From the NCBI RefSeq assembly GCF_026151205.1, contig NC_087083.1, forward strand, positions 14,444,944 to 14,508,943: 64,000 nucleotides of DNA, read 5' to 3'. The stretch comes from Bolinopsis microptera (taxonomy: Eukaryota > Ctenophora > Tentaculata > Lobata > Bolinopsidae). This document shows, in pieces, positions 1 to 11,829 of the stretch. The position numbers were made by a program, and so were the translations under genes. Below the pieces are notes generated by a model that did no database searches, was not told the DNA's origin, and saw only the letters and a program-made list of their open reading frames with translations. The number at the start of each line of letters is the position of its first letter. Positions within the stretch are counted from its first letter, which is position 1.

Positions 1-807
1 AGAATACCTCTGTGAGCCTGCCCAGTACAAATAGAATACCTCTGTGAGCCTGCCCAGTACAAATATAATACCTCTGTGAGCCTGCCCAGTACAAATAGAA
101 TACCTCTGTGAGCCTGCCCAGTACAAATATAATACCTCTGTGAGCCTGCCCAGTACAAATAGAATACCTCTGTGAGCCTGCCCAGTACAAATAGAATACC
201 TCTGTGAGCCTGCCCAGTACAAATAGAATACCTCTGTGAGCCTGCCCAGTACAAATATAATACCTCTGTGAGCCTGCCCAGTACAAATAGAATATCTCTG
301 TGAGCCTGCCCAGTACAAATAGAATACCTCTGTGAGCCTGCCCAGTACAAATAGAATACCTCTGTGAGCCTGCCCAGTACAAATAGAATACCTCTGTGAG
401 CCTGCCCAGTACAAATAGAATACCTCTGTGAGCCTGCCCAGTACAAATATAATACCTCTGTGAGCCTGCCCAGTACAAATAGAATGCCTCTGTGAGCCTG
501 CCCAGTACAAATATAATACCTCTGTGAGCCTGCCCAGTACAAATAGAATACCTCTGTGAGCCTGCCCAGTACAAATAGAATACCTCTGTGAGCCTGCCCA
601 GTACAAATAGAATACCTCTGTGAGCCTGCCCAGTACAAATATAATACCTCTGTGAGCCTGCCCAGTACAAATAGAATATCTCTGTGAGCCTGCCCAGTAC
701 AAATAGAATACCTCTGTGAGCCTGCCCAGTACAAATAGAATACCTCTGTGAGCCTGCCCAGTACAAATAGAATACCTCTGTGAGCCTGCCCAGTACAAAT
801 ATAATAC
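1..807. repeat. 32-bp minisatellite anchored on a 5' splice site
   Basis: About 25 head-to-tail copies of a 32-bp unit containing TGCCCAGTACAAAT, with few substitutions (g/t at one position, occasional c/t). It runs off the left edge. On the minus strand each unit reads TCACAGAG followed by GTATT, which is the end of the kinesin exon at 808-919 plus its GT donor. The array therefore begins at the exon-intron junction and multiplies the donor. Confidence 0.97.
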
Positions 808-2778
808 CTCTGTGATTGCGCTGCTCCTTGGAGAGGTTCCCTTCTAATTTATCTATACTGCTATTCTTCTCGCTAACAGTATCACCCAATTCCTTGATGT
901 TCTGCTCCAAAGAAGCAATCTGAAGGGGTCAACTGTTATTGTTGGGTTTAGTAAGATTAAAGTAGAGGCAAGATAAGGTGTTAGTAGGATTAAAGTACAG
1001 GCAAGATAAGGTGTTAGTAGGATTAAAGTACAGGCAAGATAAGGTGTTAGTAGGATTAAAGTACAGGCAAGATAAGGTGTTAATAGGATTAAAGTACATG
1101 CAAGATAAGGTGTTAGTAGGATTAAAGTACAGGCAAGATAAGGTGTTAGTAGGATTAAAGTAGAGGCAAGATAAGGTGTTAGTAGGATTAAAGTAGAGGC
1201 AAGATAATGTGTTAGTAGGATTAAAGTAGAGGCAAGATAAGGTGTTAGTAGGATTAAAGTACAGGCAAGATAAGGTATTAGTAGGATTGAAGTACAGGCA
1301 AGATAAGGTGTTAGTAGGATAAAAGTAGAGGCAAGATAAGGTGTTAGTAGGATTAAAGTAGAGGCAAGATAAGGTGTTAGTAAGATTAAAGTACAGGCAA
1401 GATAAGGTGTTAGTAGGATTAAAGTACATGCAAGATAAGGTGTTAGTAGGATTAAAGTACATGCAAGATAAGGTGTTAGTAGGATTAAAGTACATGCAAG
1501 ATAAGGTGTTAGTAGGATTAAAGTACATGCAAGATAAGGTGTTAGTAGGATTAAAGTACATGCAAGATAAAGGACCACATTCTTCTCTCAGGGATGAATA
1601 TGTCACATCTCACTAGAGAAGTTAAACTGTACATGTATTGAAACTAGGAATGTGATGTTGCACCTGGTATGTACCAGTTTAATTACCGATGAGTTAATAG
1701 TATTTAATATAGTAAATATAAAATAGTATTTAATAAGAGTTTCACTAACATTAGTATCCAGTTGCTCTATATGTTGTTCCTTCCTCCGCAGTATATTGTG
1801 CACATCCCCCTTCTCTCCCCTCTCTTTCTCTAGGGTCCTCTCAATGTCACATATCTTGTTGTCTCTACTGGCTATTGTACAGTTTAGCTTCTTTATCTCC
1901 TCATTCAGTTCCTCTATCTGGGGAGATGTTACTATCACAATGCTGTCAAACAATAAGCATGACCGTGCCTCTTATACATATTATGAAACCATTAAAATAC
2001 ATCTCGATTCTCGGCTATACTCTCGGCGATACCCCGGCTAGGTTCCTAGTAAAAGTTAAACACTTTGATAGAAATCATGCAGACGTGATTAAATACCAGA
2101 ATTATCAGACTTAATTTGATGAGAGTAAATTTATATAAAATATCTTGAGACAATACTGAGCAGGGTTACGGAAAATTCCTTACTAGATAATGGATATTAT
2201 GGAAGCTACCGGTGAACTCATTGGTTAGGAAATCCAGTAATAAGTAGAATATGCAGCAAGGTTGGTGGTACAAGAAGTAAAGATTTAAAATACCTCAATT
2301 GTAAGTAGTAGTGGTAACTTAGTAATTGCAAAGGCTTCCTTGCAAAACGGAAGGAACAATAACCGAAGTGGACGGATTATGTGATCAGCTAGGTGGTACA
2401 AAGGTATGTAGTTACCAAGTCAGGCTGTGAGAGATGTTGCGACATATGATTTTCATTTCCAATTTTAACGTCTAATCCCATAATATACATAATAAGTCAG
2501 TGCACGTTCATTGGGTCCTATAATATAGCCTAGTTTCATATTGAGACCTGCAACTTTGCAGATGATATACTGTATCTACTCATTCGAGGATTCAGAGGCC
2601 CCACCCAGGTTCTAGGTCCTAGGTTTTTATCAGTCGAGATATCTGATTAATTAAACTTGCTACTTGCTAGTTGGGGAATTGTGAATAAAGTCTGGGAACA
2701 AATTTGCCACAAGCATTTCTCTGCGGGAATGCAGAATTTACAATTTTTTTAAAGATTTCACTCTCAAACTTTTGCAAA

Positions 2779-2813
<35 letters not shown>

Positions 2814-5800
2814 GGGGGCTTTTTTCAAAGCATATCAATCATACCTTCTCATTGAGTTGTCCTTCACGTTTCTTGCTCTTAACCAGCTCTTCCTCCGCCT
2901 CCTCCCTAAAATTGTTAGCTCTCCTCAAATCTCTCTCTAAATCATCTGCTCTGTTCTCTGCCTCCCTCATCTTAGACTTCGTACGGGAGAAATCTTCTTC
3001 CAGTTCATCACGCTGCACGTATATTCATTAGTTAACGACAATAACATCTAACATCAAAGTAGTTTATAGTCACAACAAAGTAAGGTAACCAGGTAACCAG
3101 GTAACCAGGTAACCAGGTAACCAGGTAACCAGGTAACCAGGTAGTTTATATTATTCCCACCTCGCGCTTTATCCGCTCATAAGATGACACCTTCTCGTTC
3201 CTCTCAATAATAGCCTCGTCTAACTTGAAGGTTTGCTCGTGACACTTAGTGTTTATCTCAGTTAGCTGCACTGTTGTCGTGCTCAAATCCTCTTTCAACT
3301 GCACGTTCTGTAGGGTACGTTACTTTAACTAAATATAAGTCAGTAAATCTACAACAGAAACCATATCTAATCTCTACAAGGATCTCCAGTCATTTCAATT
3401 TTTAATGAAACTTGGCACCATAACCAATGAAAATATGGTAGATATTGGAATATTAATTAAATTACTCGATTTGTTGTTTTCTTGTTTCGGTAGCTGGATA
3501 AACTATACACTGGCACTTTATAATTTAACTGTTAAATGCTAAAAACACTACCTCTATTTTTAACATGTACTTTATAATTTAACTGTTAAATGCTAAAAAC
3601 ACTACCTCTATTTTTACCATGTACTTTATAATTTAACTGTTAAATGCTAAAAACACTACCTCTATTTTTAACATGTACTTTATAATTTAACTGTTAAATG
3701 CTAAAAACACTACCTCTATTTTTAACATGTACTTTATAATTTAACTGTTAAATGCTAAAAACACTACCTCTATTTTTAACATGTACTTTATAATTTAACT
3801 GTTAAATGCTAAAAACACTACCTCTATTTTTAACATGTACTTTATAATTTAACTGTTAAAAGCTATAAACACTACCTCTATTTTTAACATGTCCAGGTCC
3901 CCAGTCTTCTGATTCACATCATCCTCCAACTCTACCAGCTTCTCCTCCATACTCCCCCTCTCTTCTTTCAGAGAGTTGTACAGACTTGTCACGTCTTCAA
4001 GTCGGCCTGGATAGAGAATGTTACTAGCAATGTTACTAGCAAGGAACTGTTGCTATTATTTATATCACTAGCAGTTATGTTGCTAATATTAAAAGGGGCG
4101 ACACTTGTCCCCCCCCCCCCCCCGGCCCCACACCTACCTTTAATATCCCAGGCTGCACGCTTCTTCTTGCCACTAGCAGCTGGACCTCCCTTGGTAGAGT
4201 TTCCTTTGGATACAGAAGTAGAGTTTCCTGTTTCTTTAGCTTTCCTGATAGCAGAACCACCAACTTTAGGGATGTAGTCCTTATCACGTCTAATTACAGG
4301 AGTAGCTGGAGAAGGAGTTATAACTAATTAACTAATTAACTAATTAACTAATTAACTAATTAACTATTTAACTAATTAACTAATTAATAACTAATTATAG
4401 TATAATTATTAGTAATATTTACTGGGTATGTAGAGGGGAGATGTAACTAATTGTAAACATTTAAAATTATAACATTTACAAACTGAAAATTGTTTGCATA
4501 GCAAACAATTCGCGAATTTTTGCTTCCATAAAAACTCGAAAATCTATTCCTCACGAAAATTAATGCTTTTACTTTTTCTTCTCTCATTCAATCATTCTCC
4601 TTGGAAACAAGTCATCATTGCAGTTTCAAGGTGCCATCAAATTTAGCAATATTTAATTAATCAGACTAATAGGCGATTCATACTCTAACCTAAAACGTTA
4701 CTCTACTGGGGACTCTACTCTAAAGTTACTCTACTCTAACTTTACTCTACTCTAACGTTACTCTACTCTAACGTTACTCTACTCTAACGTTACTCTACTC
4801 TAACGTTACTCTACTCTAACGTTACTCTACTCTAACGTTACTCTACTCTAACGTTACTCTACTCTAACGTAACTCTACTCTAACGTTACTCTACTCTAAC
4901 GTTACTCTACTCTAACGTTACTCTACTCTAACGTTACTCTACTCTAACGTAACTCTACTCTAACGTTACTCTACTCTAACGTTACTCTACTCTAACGTTA
5001 CTCTACTCTAACGTTACTCTACTCTAAAGTTACTCTACTCTAACGTTACTCTACTCTAACGTTACTCTACTCTAACGTTACTCTACTCTAACGTAACTCT
5101 ACTCTAACGTTATTCTACTCTAACGTTACTCTACTCTAACGTTACTCTACTCTAACGTTACTCTACTCTAACGTAACTCTACTCTAACGTTACTCTACTC
5201 TAACGTTACTCTACTCTAACGTAACTCTACTCTAACGTTACTCTACTCTAACGTTACTCTACTCTAACGTTACTCTACTCTAACGTTACTCTACTCTAAC
5301 GTTACTCTACTCTAACGTTACTCTACTCTAACGTTACTCTACTCTAACGTTACTCTACTCTAACGTTACTCTACTCTAACGTTACTCTACTCTAACGTTA
5401 CTCTACTCTAACGTTACTCTACTCTAACGTTACTCTACTCTAACGTTACTCTACTCTAACGTTACTCTACTCTAACGTTACTCTACTCTAACGTTACTCT
5501 ACTCTAACGTTACTCTACTCTAACGTTACTCTACTCTAACGTTACTCTACTCTAACGTTACTCTACTCTAACGTTACTCTACTCTAACGTTACTCTACTC
5601 TAACGTTACTCTACTCTAACGTTACTCTACTCTAACGTTACTCTACTCTAACGTTACTCTACTCTAACGTTACTCTACTCTAACGTTACTCTACTCTAAC
5701 GTTACTCTACTCTAACGTTACTCTACTCTAACGTTACTCTACTCTAACGTTACTCTACTCTAACGTTACTCTACTCTAACGTTACTCTACTCTAACGTTA

Positions 5801-6239
5801 CTCTACTCTAACGTTACTCTACTCTAACGTTACTCTACTCTAACGTTACTCTACTCTAACGTTACTCTACTCTAACGTTACTCTACTCTAACGTTACTCT
5901 ACTCTAAAGTTACTCTACTCTAACGTTACTCTACTCTAACGTTACTCTACTCTAACGTTACTCTACTCTAACGTTACTCTACTCTAACGTAACTCTACTC
6001 TAACGTTACTCTACTCTAACGTTACTCTAATCTAACGTTACTCTACTCTAACGTTACTCTACTCTAACGTTACTCTACTCTAACGTTATCCACTGTAATT
6101 ACTTGTTATGTTAATAACCTAAGTTACCAGTTTACCCCTCAATTATGAATTAACTCACGTTGGCCACGTACGCTGCGTATGCTTCTCTTCGTTGCTAAAC
6201 GAATGCTTCTCCTCATCCTATTCCGTGTTGTATTCAAGT
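808..6239 (-). CDS. kinesin-14 (KIFC1/HSET-like), tail and coiled-coil stalk; partial, motor beyond left edge
   Basis: Exons in transcript order: 6159-6239, 4138-4305, 3876-4006, 3161-3307, 2845-3012, 1750-1917, 808-919. All have AG/GT borders and consistent phases (1,1,0,0,0,0, leaving phase 1). The first exon is arginine-rich. The second is basic (Lys/Ser/Thr-rich) and ends in AAWDIKGRLED, close to the conserved AWDLKGQL segment that precedes the stalk in vertebrate KIFC1. The following exons encode an uninterrupted charged coiled coil rich in E, K, R and L. Minus-end-directed kinesin-14 motors of this type bundle spindle microtubules, with the motor at the C-terminus; that part would lie left of position 1 and is not seen. 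The first exon receives a phase-1 junction and its only ATG (near 6,216) is internal, so it probably continues from the LEM exons at 20.18-22.86 kb. A separate short start at 6,216 cannot be excluded. Identity as KIFC1-like rests on one motif plus architecture. Confidence 0.75.
948..1570. repeat. 33-bp minisatellite carrying TACTAAC branch-point motif
   Basis: About 19 copies of a 33-bp unit built on gtgttagtaggattaaag. On the minus strand (the kinesin transcript) every full unit contains TACTAAC, a perfect branch-point consensus. The array abuts the intron's own TTACTAAA, about 30 nt before the acceptor of exon 808-919. A unit length divisible by three makes long artificial ORFs on both strands. 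Confidence 0.95.
1951..2778. other. kinesin intron, nothing recognised
   Basis: Intronic, AT-rich single-copy sequence between the stalk exons at 1750-1917 and 2845-3012. I see no exon, RNA gene or transposon signature here. Confidence 0.5.
2779..2810. repeat. poly-G tract (32 G)
   Basis: Uninterrupted G run in a kinesin intron, ending 34 bp from the donor of exon 2845-3012 (a C run on the transcribed strand). Length may be imprecise because homopolymers are error-prone. Confidence 0.9.
3084..3142. repeat. 8-bp tandem repeat (ggtaacca)n
   Basis: About seven perfect copies of an 8-bp unit in the kinesin intron, beginning 18 bp past the donor of exon 3161-3307. Confidence 0.95.
3515..3892. 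repeat. 54-bp minisatellite containing exon end plus donor
   Basis: Seven copies with a period of exactly 54 bp (cactacctc recurs at 3546, 3600, 3654, 3708, 3762, 3816 and 3870). On the minus strand each unit carries ACATGTTAAAAATAGAG, the last 17 nt of kinesin exon 3876-4006, followed by the GTAGTG donor. The rightmost copy is the real exon end. Confidence 0.97.
4321..4395. repeat. 8-bp tandem repeat (taactaat)n next to a 3' splice site
   Basis: About nine copies, slightly degenerate, lying 15-90 bp upstream of the acceptor of kinesin exon 4138-4305 on the transcribed (minus) strand. Confidence 0.92.
4712..6088. repeat. 16-bp minisatellite (gttactctactctaac)n
   Basis: Roughly 85 copies of a 16-bp unit with sporadic single-base variants (acgtaac, aaagttac, tattct), filling most of the intron between kinesin exons 4138-4305 and 6159-6239. 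It is not a telomere-type or coding repeat. Confidence 0.97.
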
Positions 6240-6628
6240 CTGAAAAGGGATCTTCATTTGGTTCGCTTAATTGATTTTAAATTTATTTAAGTAATTGAAA
6301 TTCATCATCAACTTTGCTATATAAGTTGTTGCACCCCCCCTCCCCCACCTCCGGCCCTCCCCTCCCCTACCTCCGGCCCCCCCCCCCCACTCCGTTCTTC
6401 AGTTAACTGGTTTATTTTATTCCTATGTCCAGTAATAGTTAGTCTGACTGAGCCCACGCTACTAGACTGTTAACCAGATAAACCAATGTGCTGAAACGGC
6501 CAGGTGAATACAGTTTTTAATTAATTATGTTACGTTTTCCTAGACTACATGTCATATTTATATTCAACACTCAGAAGTAACACCTTCCTGACCACCAGTT
6601 TCGGCATCAAATTTAATACCTGCTATTA

Positions 6629-7866
6629 TAGATGTGGATACTGGCGGGGAGGTGATCATTGTTTGTTTACATTAATAGGGAACACATGTTCAGGAGGCTG
6701 AGGAGGTGATCATTGTTTGTTTACATTTTAGGTGGAACACATGTTCAGGAGGCTGAGGAGGTGTTACATATTTTTTATTATAGAAGGCTTGTAACACATG
6801 TAACGCCTTCTTGTTACCCCCCTTTGAGGACCCCGAATTATTTTCTGAACGAAAGCTCAAAAATAACCGAGAAATCGACCTTCTTATTAACTCATTTTGA
6901 TGACCGTTTCTAACCTAAAACTGCACGAAAAATCGATTTAGCTAGGTTTCAGAACCTATAAACACTTCCTTATCCCTCAAAATCGATGTTTTATAGTTTA
7001 GAATGCAAGCAACAAGCAACATATATTTTGATCCTTCGGTTCTACAGCTCTTGACCTAGGGCTGAAACCGAAAGATCGAGGCAATCCTAACCTTAACTGA
7101 TCGAACTTGAGCGAAGAGCAGAGTTCGACAAAACACAGCAGGTAAGCAACTCATTTTTGTGACTGTTCCTCACCTGTACAACGTTGCACGAGAAATCGAT
7201 TAAAATTGGTTTTACAGCCCAATAACGCTTCCCTTTTTCCTCAAAATTGTTGTGTTACTCAAACAAAGAACATGTTGATTCTGCAACGAAAGAACAAGGA
7301 GATTGTCTCATTAACAACTCAAACAGGTTCTATCACAATTTTCAGAGCAGAGCACGATATAGCAAAAGTCAAAAGAAACAAGTAAAGGTATATAACAATC
7401 ATTTAAATAACAACTGAATTATATTTATTCGGACAACGGGCAGCCCTGATGTGCTCCGCGTCCGTGATTTCGACCAATTGTATTAGAGGTGTTCTGTCAC
7501 GTGACGCTGATTCGTCCAATCACAACAGGAAGAGTGAGCAGAGGGACATTATATCGTATGTTTACATTTCTTATCTGTATTTGACCCTTTGTTCACATTG
7601 TTATCTCTGCCACAGGTTGGCAATTTCAAGGTGCTCTTATCTGCAGACTGCACCTCGGTACACACGCCATGATTACGTCATACAGAACTAGAAATTGTGT
7701 GAACCGTGATCATTACAATGAAACCGTGCCCACTGCCCATGTACAATGCAAACTGTTGGGGGGGGGGGGGGGGGGGGATGGGTTGGGGGTTGTTTACGAT
7801 AGTCAAACAATCTTGATAGTGTGTCAAGGTCTCTCCTCCAACTAAGAATAATAACATGATTTTTTC
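6629..7866 (+). repeat. left terminal inverted repeat arm of the Harbinger-type element
   Basis: Collinear with the reverse complement of 12,055-13,380, including a long G run near 7,757 mirrored by a C run near 12,170. An 80-aa reading frame at 7449-7691 recurs at 12255-12497 with a couple of substitutions simply because the arms are copies. Confidence 0.92.
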
Positions 7867-8215
7867 CTTTTCACCCTTTTGAAAAAAGGCAATAGTGAAA
7901 GGTTACGAATGGACGTTTTTGCAGAAAAACGTGGATTTTGGAGATAGCAGTAGGTGGGTCTGAACATGTCGTCGGTACGTACTTCCGTATGTTACCATGC
8001 AACGAAAAAGTTGCGCGCGCGAGGATTACTTGCGGAGATGTGATGTATAAATAGCCTGTGATCTATGAATGCGCGGCGCGACTGTGTTGTTTAATGTAGA
8101 CGATGTAATGTATAATATTAGGTTATAAGCCCAATTTGTACGTGGCACGCGTAGTGTACTGATGTTTCAATATTATTATTATAAGGTAAAGGAGAGCTGA
8201 TTAGAGCTTATATTA

Positions 8216-9450
8216 CCCCTAAGTTCCATGCCCGAATTTTCACTCAAATTTTTCACCCGAATAAAATTTGCCCGAATTTTTAACCCACATTTTTCGCTTC
8301 GACTGAAATATTCGGGCTAAAAAAATTCGTGAACTTGCGCACGAATTTTTTAAATTTCACTCAAATAATATAGTCGCTGCGGTTGTAATCAATACTATAA
8401 TTGCATTTCGTTGTCCTAAATGTTTCCGGGATTACCTAACGCATATCATCATAACACTAATGATAACAACGCTATTACACTACACATCGATTACACGATT
8501 AGCCATTTTATTGAGGAGCTGCAGTGAGTCATTTTCGGGTTCCCAAGAACCAATGTTTTATTATCTGATATTTAGGACGACTGAGGAGAACTGAGGAGGA
8601 TGACTGAGGAGGACTGAGGAAGAGGAGGAGGAGGACTGAGAAGAAGGGGGAGGAGGAAGAGGACTAAGGACGAGTAGGACTGAGGAGGAGGAGGACTGAG
8701 GATGAGGAGGACTTAGGAGGAGAAGGACTCAGGAGAAGGAAGACTCAGGAGGAGGACGAGGACTCAGGAGGAGGACGAGGACGAGGAGGACAAGGAGGAC
8801 TGAGAAGGAGGACGAAGGACGAGGAGGACTGAGAAGGAGGAGGAGGAGGACTAAGGACGAGGAGGACTGAGGAGGAGGAGGAGGAGGACTGAGGAGGACT
8901 GAGGAGGACTGAGGAAGAGGAGGAGGAAGCATCTAAATGTTATTTCCACAACATTCTTGTCTGTTTTTGTTCCGTTCTTGTCCGCCCTACTTTTTGTCCG
9001 TTTTGAAAATATAGGGTACCGAACGGACAAAAACGGACACAAAACATGATCCCCTCCCCAGTCCTTATATCTTTATATTAATTTAAGTTGGTCAAACATG
9101 TTAATTGCGAAGGAATTATTCTTGACTATGAAAGTTCAAACAACTTAATTTAGATATGTCAACCCTATTTTCTTAAATTTACACAAAAAAGTTTATAGAA
9201 AATATATGAAGGACACTAATTTGCTTTGCACATTGGTTGTTACACTAGTTTACGTGATGTTAACGTAATTTTCATCCTAATTTAAACTTAGGTGGTCGCA
9301 GTCTCGATCCCACCCGACGCAACCGATACGCGTATCGATTTCCGCACGCAAATTATTTGGGCATGGAACATGTCACCCGAATAAATTTTTTTCACAAATA
9401 AAATTTGCCCGAATTATTTTACCGTATTATTTGGCCATGGAACTAAGGGG
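8216..9450. mobile_element. nested TTA-flanked non-autonomous element (MITE-like)
   Basis: Ends are inverted: CCCCTAAGTTCCATG on the left and CATGGAACTAAGGGG on the right, each flanked by TTA (8213-8215 and 9451-9453). The interior has repeated subterminal motifs with TGCCCGAAT and a GGA-rich microsatellite, but no transposase. Same target preference as the host Harbinger element but different termini; probably mobilised by a related transposase. Confidence 0.85.
8575..8935. repeat. GAGGA/GAGGACT purine microsatellite
   Basis: Imperfect polypurine repeat with frequent gaggactgagg inside the nested MITE. Pro/Ser/Leu-rich reading frames over it are by-products. A similar polypurine stretch occurs at 11,396-11,516 in the outer element. 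Confidence 0.9.
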
Positions 9451-9750
9451 TTAATAGTTATAGTGAAATGGAAATCTAGCGTCCGCCAAAACGAAACAAC
9501 GGGCGCAATTCTTGTTTAGTTATAGTATGTCTAGGCTGAACTGCGGAGATAAGTACAGTTTGCTGTAATATGTACAGTTTGCTGTAATATGTGGTCGCGA
9601 TTATCAACTCAGTGGAATTTCAAATGATGAACTGTGCTTTAAGTTTACACCAACTGGAACCAAAAGAATATACCCATGAGTGCTCCCTAACTTAACTTGG
9701 ACGGTAAGTGTTTGACAATAAAAACTAGGACACGAATTCTCTGACAAGAA

Positions 9751-9905
9751 ATGTTAGCAGGTTTAAATAAAATATACCTGCAGTTAGCAGGTTTAAATAA
9801 GATATACCTGCAGTTAGCATGTTTAAATAAGATATACCTGCAGTTAGCAGGTTTAAATAAAATATACCTGCAGTTAGCAGGTTTAAATAAAATATACCTC
9901 CAACT
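9751..9905. repeat. 30-bp tandem repeat with hairpin-forming unit
   Basis: Five copies of a 30-bp unit starting gcaggtttaaata and ending acctgcagtta, inside the Harbinger element. GCAGGT and ACCTGC within each unit are complementary, so every unit can form a short hairpin. Confidence 0.93.
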
Positions 9906-9962
9906 GACTGTGGTGCTTATCGTCCAGTCAGGAACAGAATAATAACATAATTTTTTATTTAT

Positions 9963-11397
9963 TCAAGTAGCCCTGGTCATTTTTAAAAAATCGTTGTCCA
10001 CCTCCCTTAAAAAAACAGGGTTCAAATTGACCAGTTGGGCACACACGAATGCGATGTCGCTCAGATAAGGCAACATCTTCGCCACAACTTTGTTTCCCAA
10101 AATCTTGTACCGCTTCAGATAGCCAATAGAGCGTTCCACGTGGATGCGGGCGATGCTGACTTTCCTGCTGGCTGCTACTTCTTCCGGCGTGAACTGAGTC
10201 TTGCCCCACATCCCCGCTGGGATGTTTAGTGTAACTCCTGAAATTTAATTCGCTTTTTATTCCGCTTATTCTTAACTAACCGGACGATGATTAATCACTC
10301 TACACACAACTAGACTGTTACGTGACGTTTCAACACGTTTTCTAGCTGGCTCTGAAACCTTATCCACCCAGAATGACCCTAACCCTAACACAAACCCGAT
10401 TTCTAACTTAAGCGTATGCTGAAACCTTAACGAGAAATTAGAAACCATAGGTCATAGCACGTTATCTCGCGAGAGGAGCATCATTTGGGTGATTCGCAAT
10501 CAGCATACATGATACAAAATATAAATACTACGATTTAAGTTGGTTTTAACTGTTAGTGTTATAGGGGCCCGTTCAGAAAAATCTCATATTTCGAGTGTAG
10601 CACGGTTGGAACTAACCTTCGGGCAAAATGTCGTGAATGAGGAACCCCTTGTCAGCCATCACGTTGTCACCAACAGTCACCTTCTGCAGTATGGCACTAT
10701 CCACTACAATTTCCTTATCGGTTGTGCCACCAGGGTAACAGCGGCTGACATACGTGATTACCCCACTGGGCGCAATTCCGATTAGTAACTTGACTGTGTG
10801 CGTAGCTGGAGATGGAACAGAATGATTATGCAGGGGAAATTGTATGAGGTACGAAAGCAGAAGATCTGTAATTTACGTTGCAAGTTCAGCATTACTGAAA
10901 GGTATGATCTTCTGAACTTACACTTATAATGGCTGTAACATTTGGCGCTCGACTCAATGTTGGACGGAGCTTCAATTGGGACCTGTGGATTGTAGGAACT
11001 TTCAATTGCTACAACTGCAATAACAAAATGAAATTTTGAACATCACAATTCGCACCCCGCCGTAATTGTACTGCTGTAGAGAACACCAATTCACTGGTCA
11101 CGTTTAAAGTGAAATGTTGTGTCAATTTATCTATTGTGACTGTTGTAATTCTGTCTGAGCTCTAAAGTTATAGCCGCTCATTCGATTCTGGTAATGGACT
11201 CAAATCATACCTCGGTACAGTCAATCACGATCCTAGTGTTGGGATGGGAAGCGAAGCATGCGGGCTTTCTGGCACTTCGCTAGTGACGGTAGTTCGTCGC
11301 CAACCAGGGTCTTGAATTTGTTGACCATGATATCCAGCCAGGACCTCCATATCGATGTTATCTGTGATCTCGATACCTGAATTTACCTGAACTGAAG
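9963..11397 (-). pseudogene. DDE transposase of PIF/Harbinger (DDE_Tnp_4) type, degenerate
   Basis: Four exon-like blocks on the minus strand: about 11397-11211, 11014-10922, 10805-10617 and 10237-9963. Recognisable family motifs in order: NTRIVIDCTE (around the first catalytic Asp), HTVKLLIGIAP, VGDNVMADKGF (second Asp), and ARIHVERSIGYLKRYKIL with the catalytic Glu, followed by FVCAQLVNLNP and a stop at 9963. Family transposases of this kind cut TWA targets, which agrees with the TTA duplication. The block at 11.2-11.4 kb holds a one-base frameshift ahead of the first motif, and its junction phase does not fit the next block, so this copy is probably inactive. No accompanying Myb-like gene was found. 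Confidence 0.85.
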
Positions 11398-11516
11398 AGG
11401 ACATCAGGACAAGGAAGAGGGGGAGAATGGGGAGAAGGAGGAGGACTGGGGGAGGAGGAGGAGGAGGGAGGAGGAGGACTGAAGAGAACACGGAGGAGGA
11501 GGGGGACTGAGGAGGA
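11396..11516. repeat. GGA-rich polypurine microsatellite
   Basis: Imperfect gaggaggaggactg repeat inside the Harbinger element, upstream of the transposase blocks on their strand. Confidence 0.9.
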
Positions 11517-11829
11517 AAAAACGACACAAAAGTGTACGGTACAAGCTAAAATATCTGCCTGTTTCATTCAGTACAAGTAGATTTTAAATAGAAATTTTAA
11601 TAGCGTACAGCAAAGATCTGACCCATGAACCGAAATAAAATGTAGCTGGTTAACGAACTAAAGAGAGGTCCATTGAACTCGAACCATACCAATTGATATT
11701 TTGAGTTATTTGTCTAACCTGTTGAAAATAAACTGGACCATGTTGAACTGGTACTTCAATTATGGGTACAACCATGCTCGTCCTTGTGTACACCGCAAGT
11801 GCCTGCTCCTGTAACATACATTTATTGTC

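Noticed and set aside
1-807. CRISPR-like regular repeat
   Set aside because: Head-to-tail repeats with no unique spacers, in a eukaryotic intron.
853-1616. ORFs of LACTLILLTPY-type and SCMYFNPTNT-type repeats
   Set aside because: By-products of a 33-bp array whose length is divisible by three; they lie within an intron of the kinesin model.
4712-6088. Telomeric or interstitial telomere repeat
   Set aside because: The 16-bp unit does not resemble TTAGGG-type repeats and is intronic.
8729-11567. Pro/Ser/Leu-rich ORFs over GGA repeats
   Set aside because: Translation of polypurine microsatellite on the pyrimidine strand.
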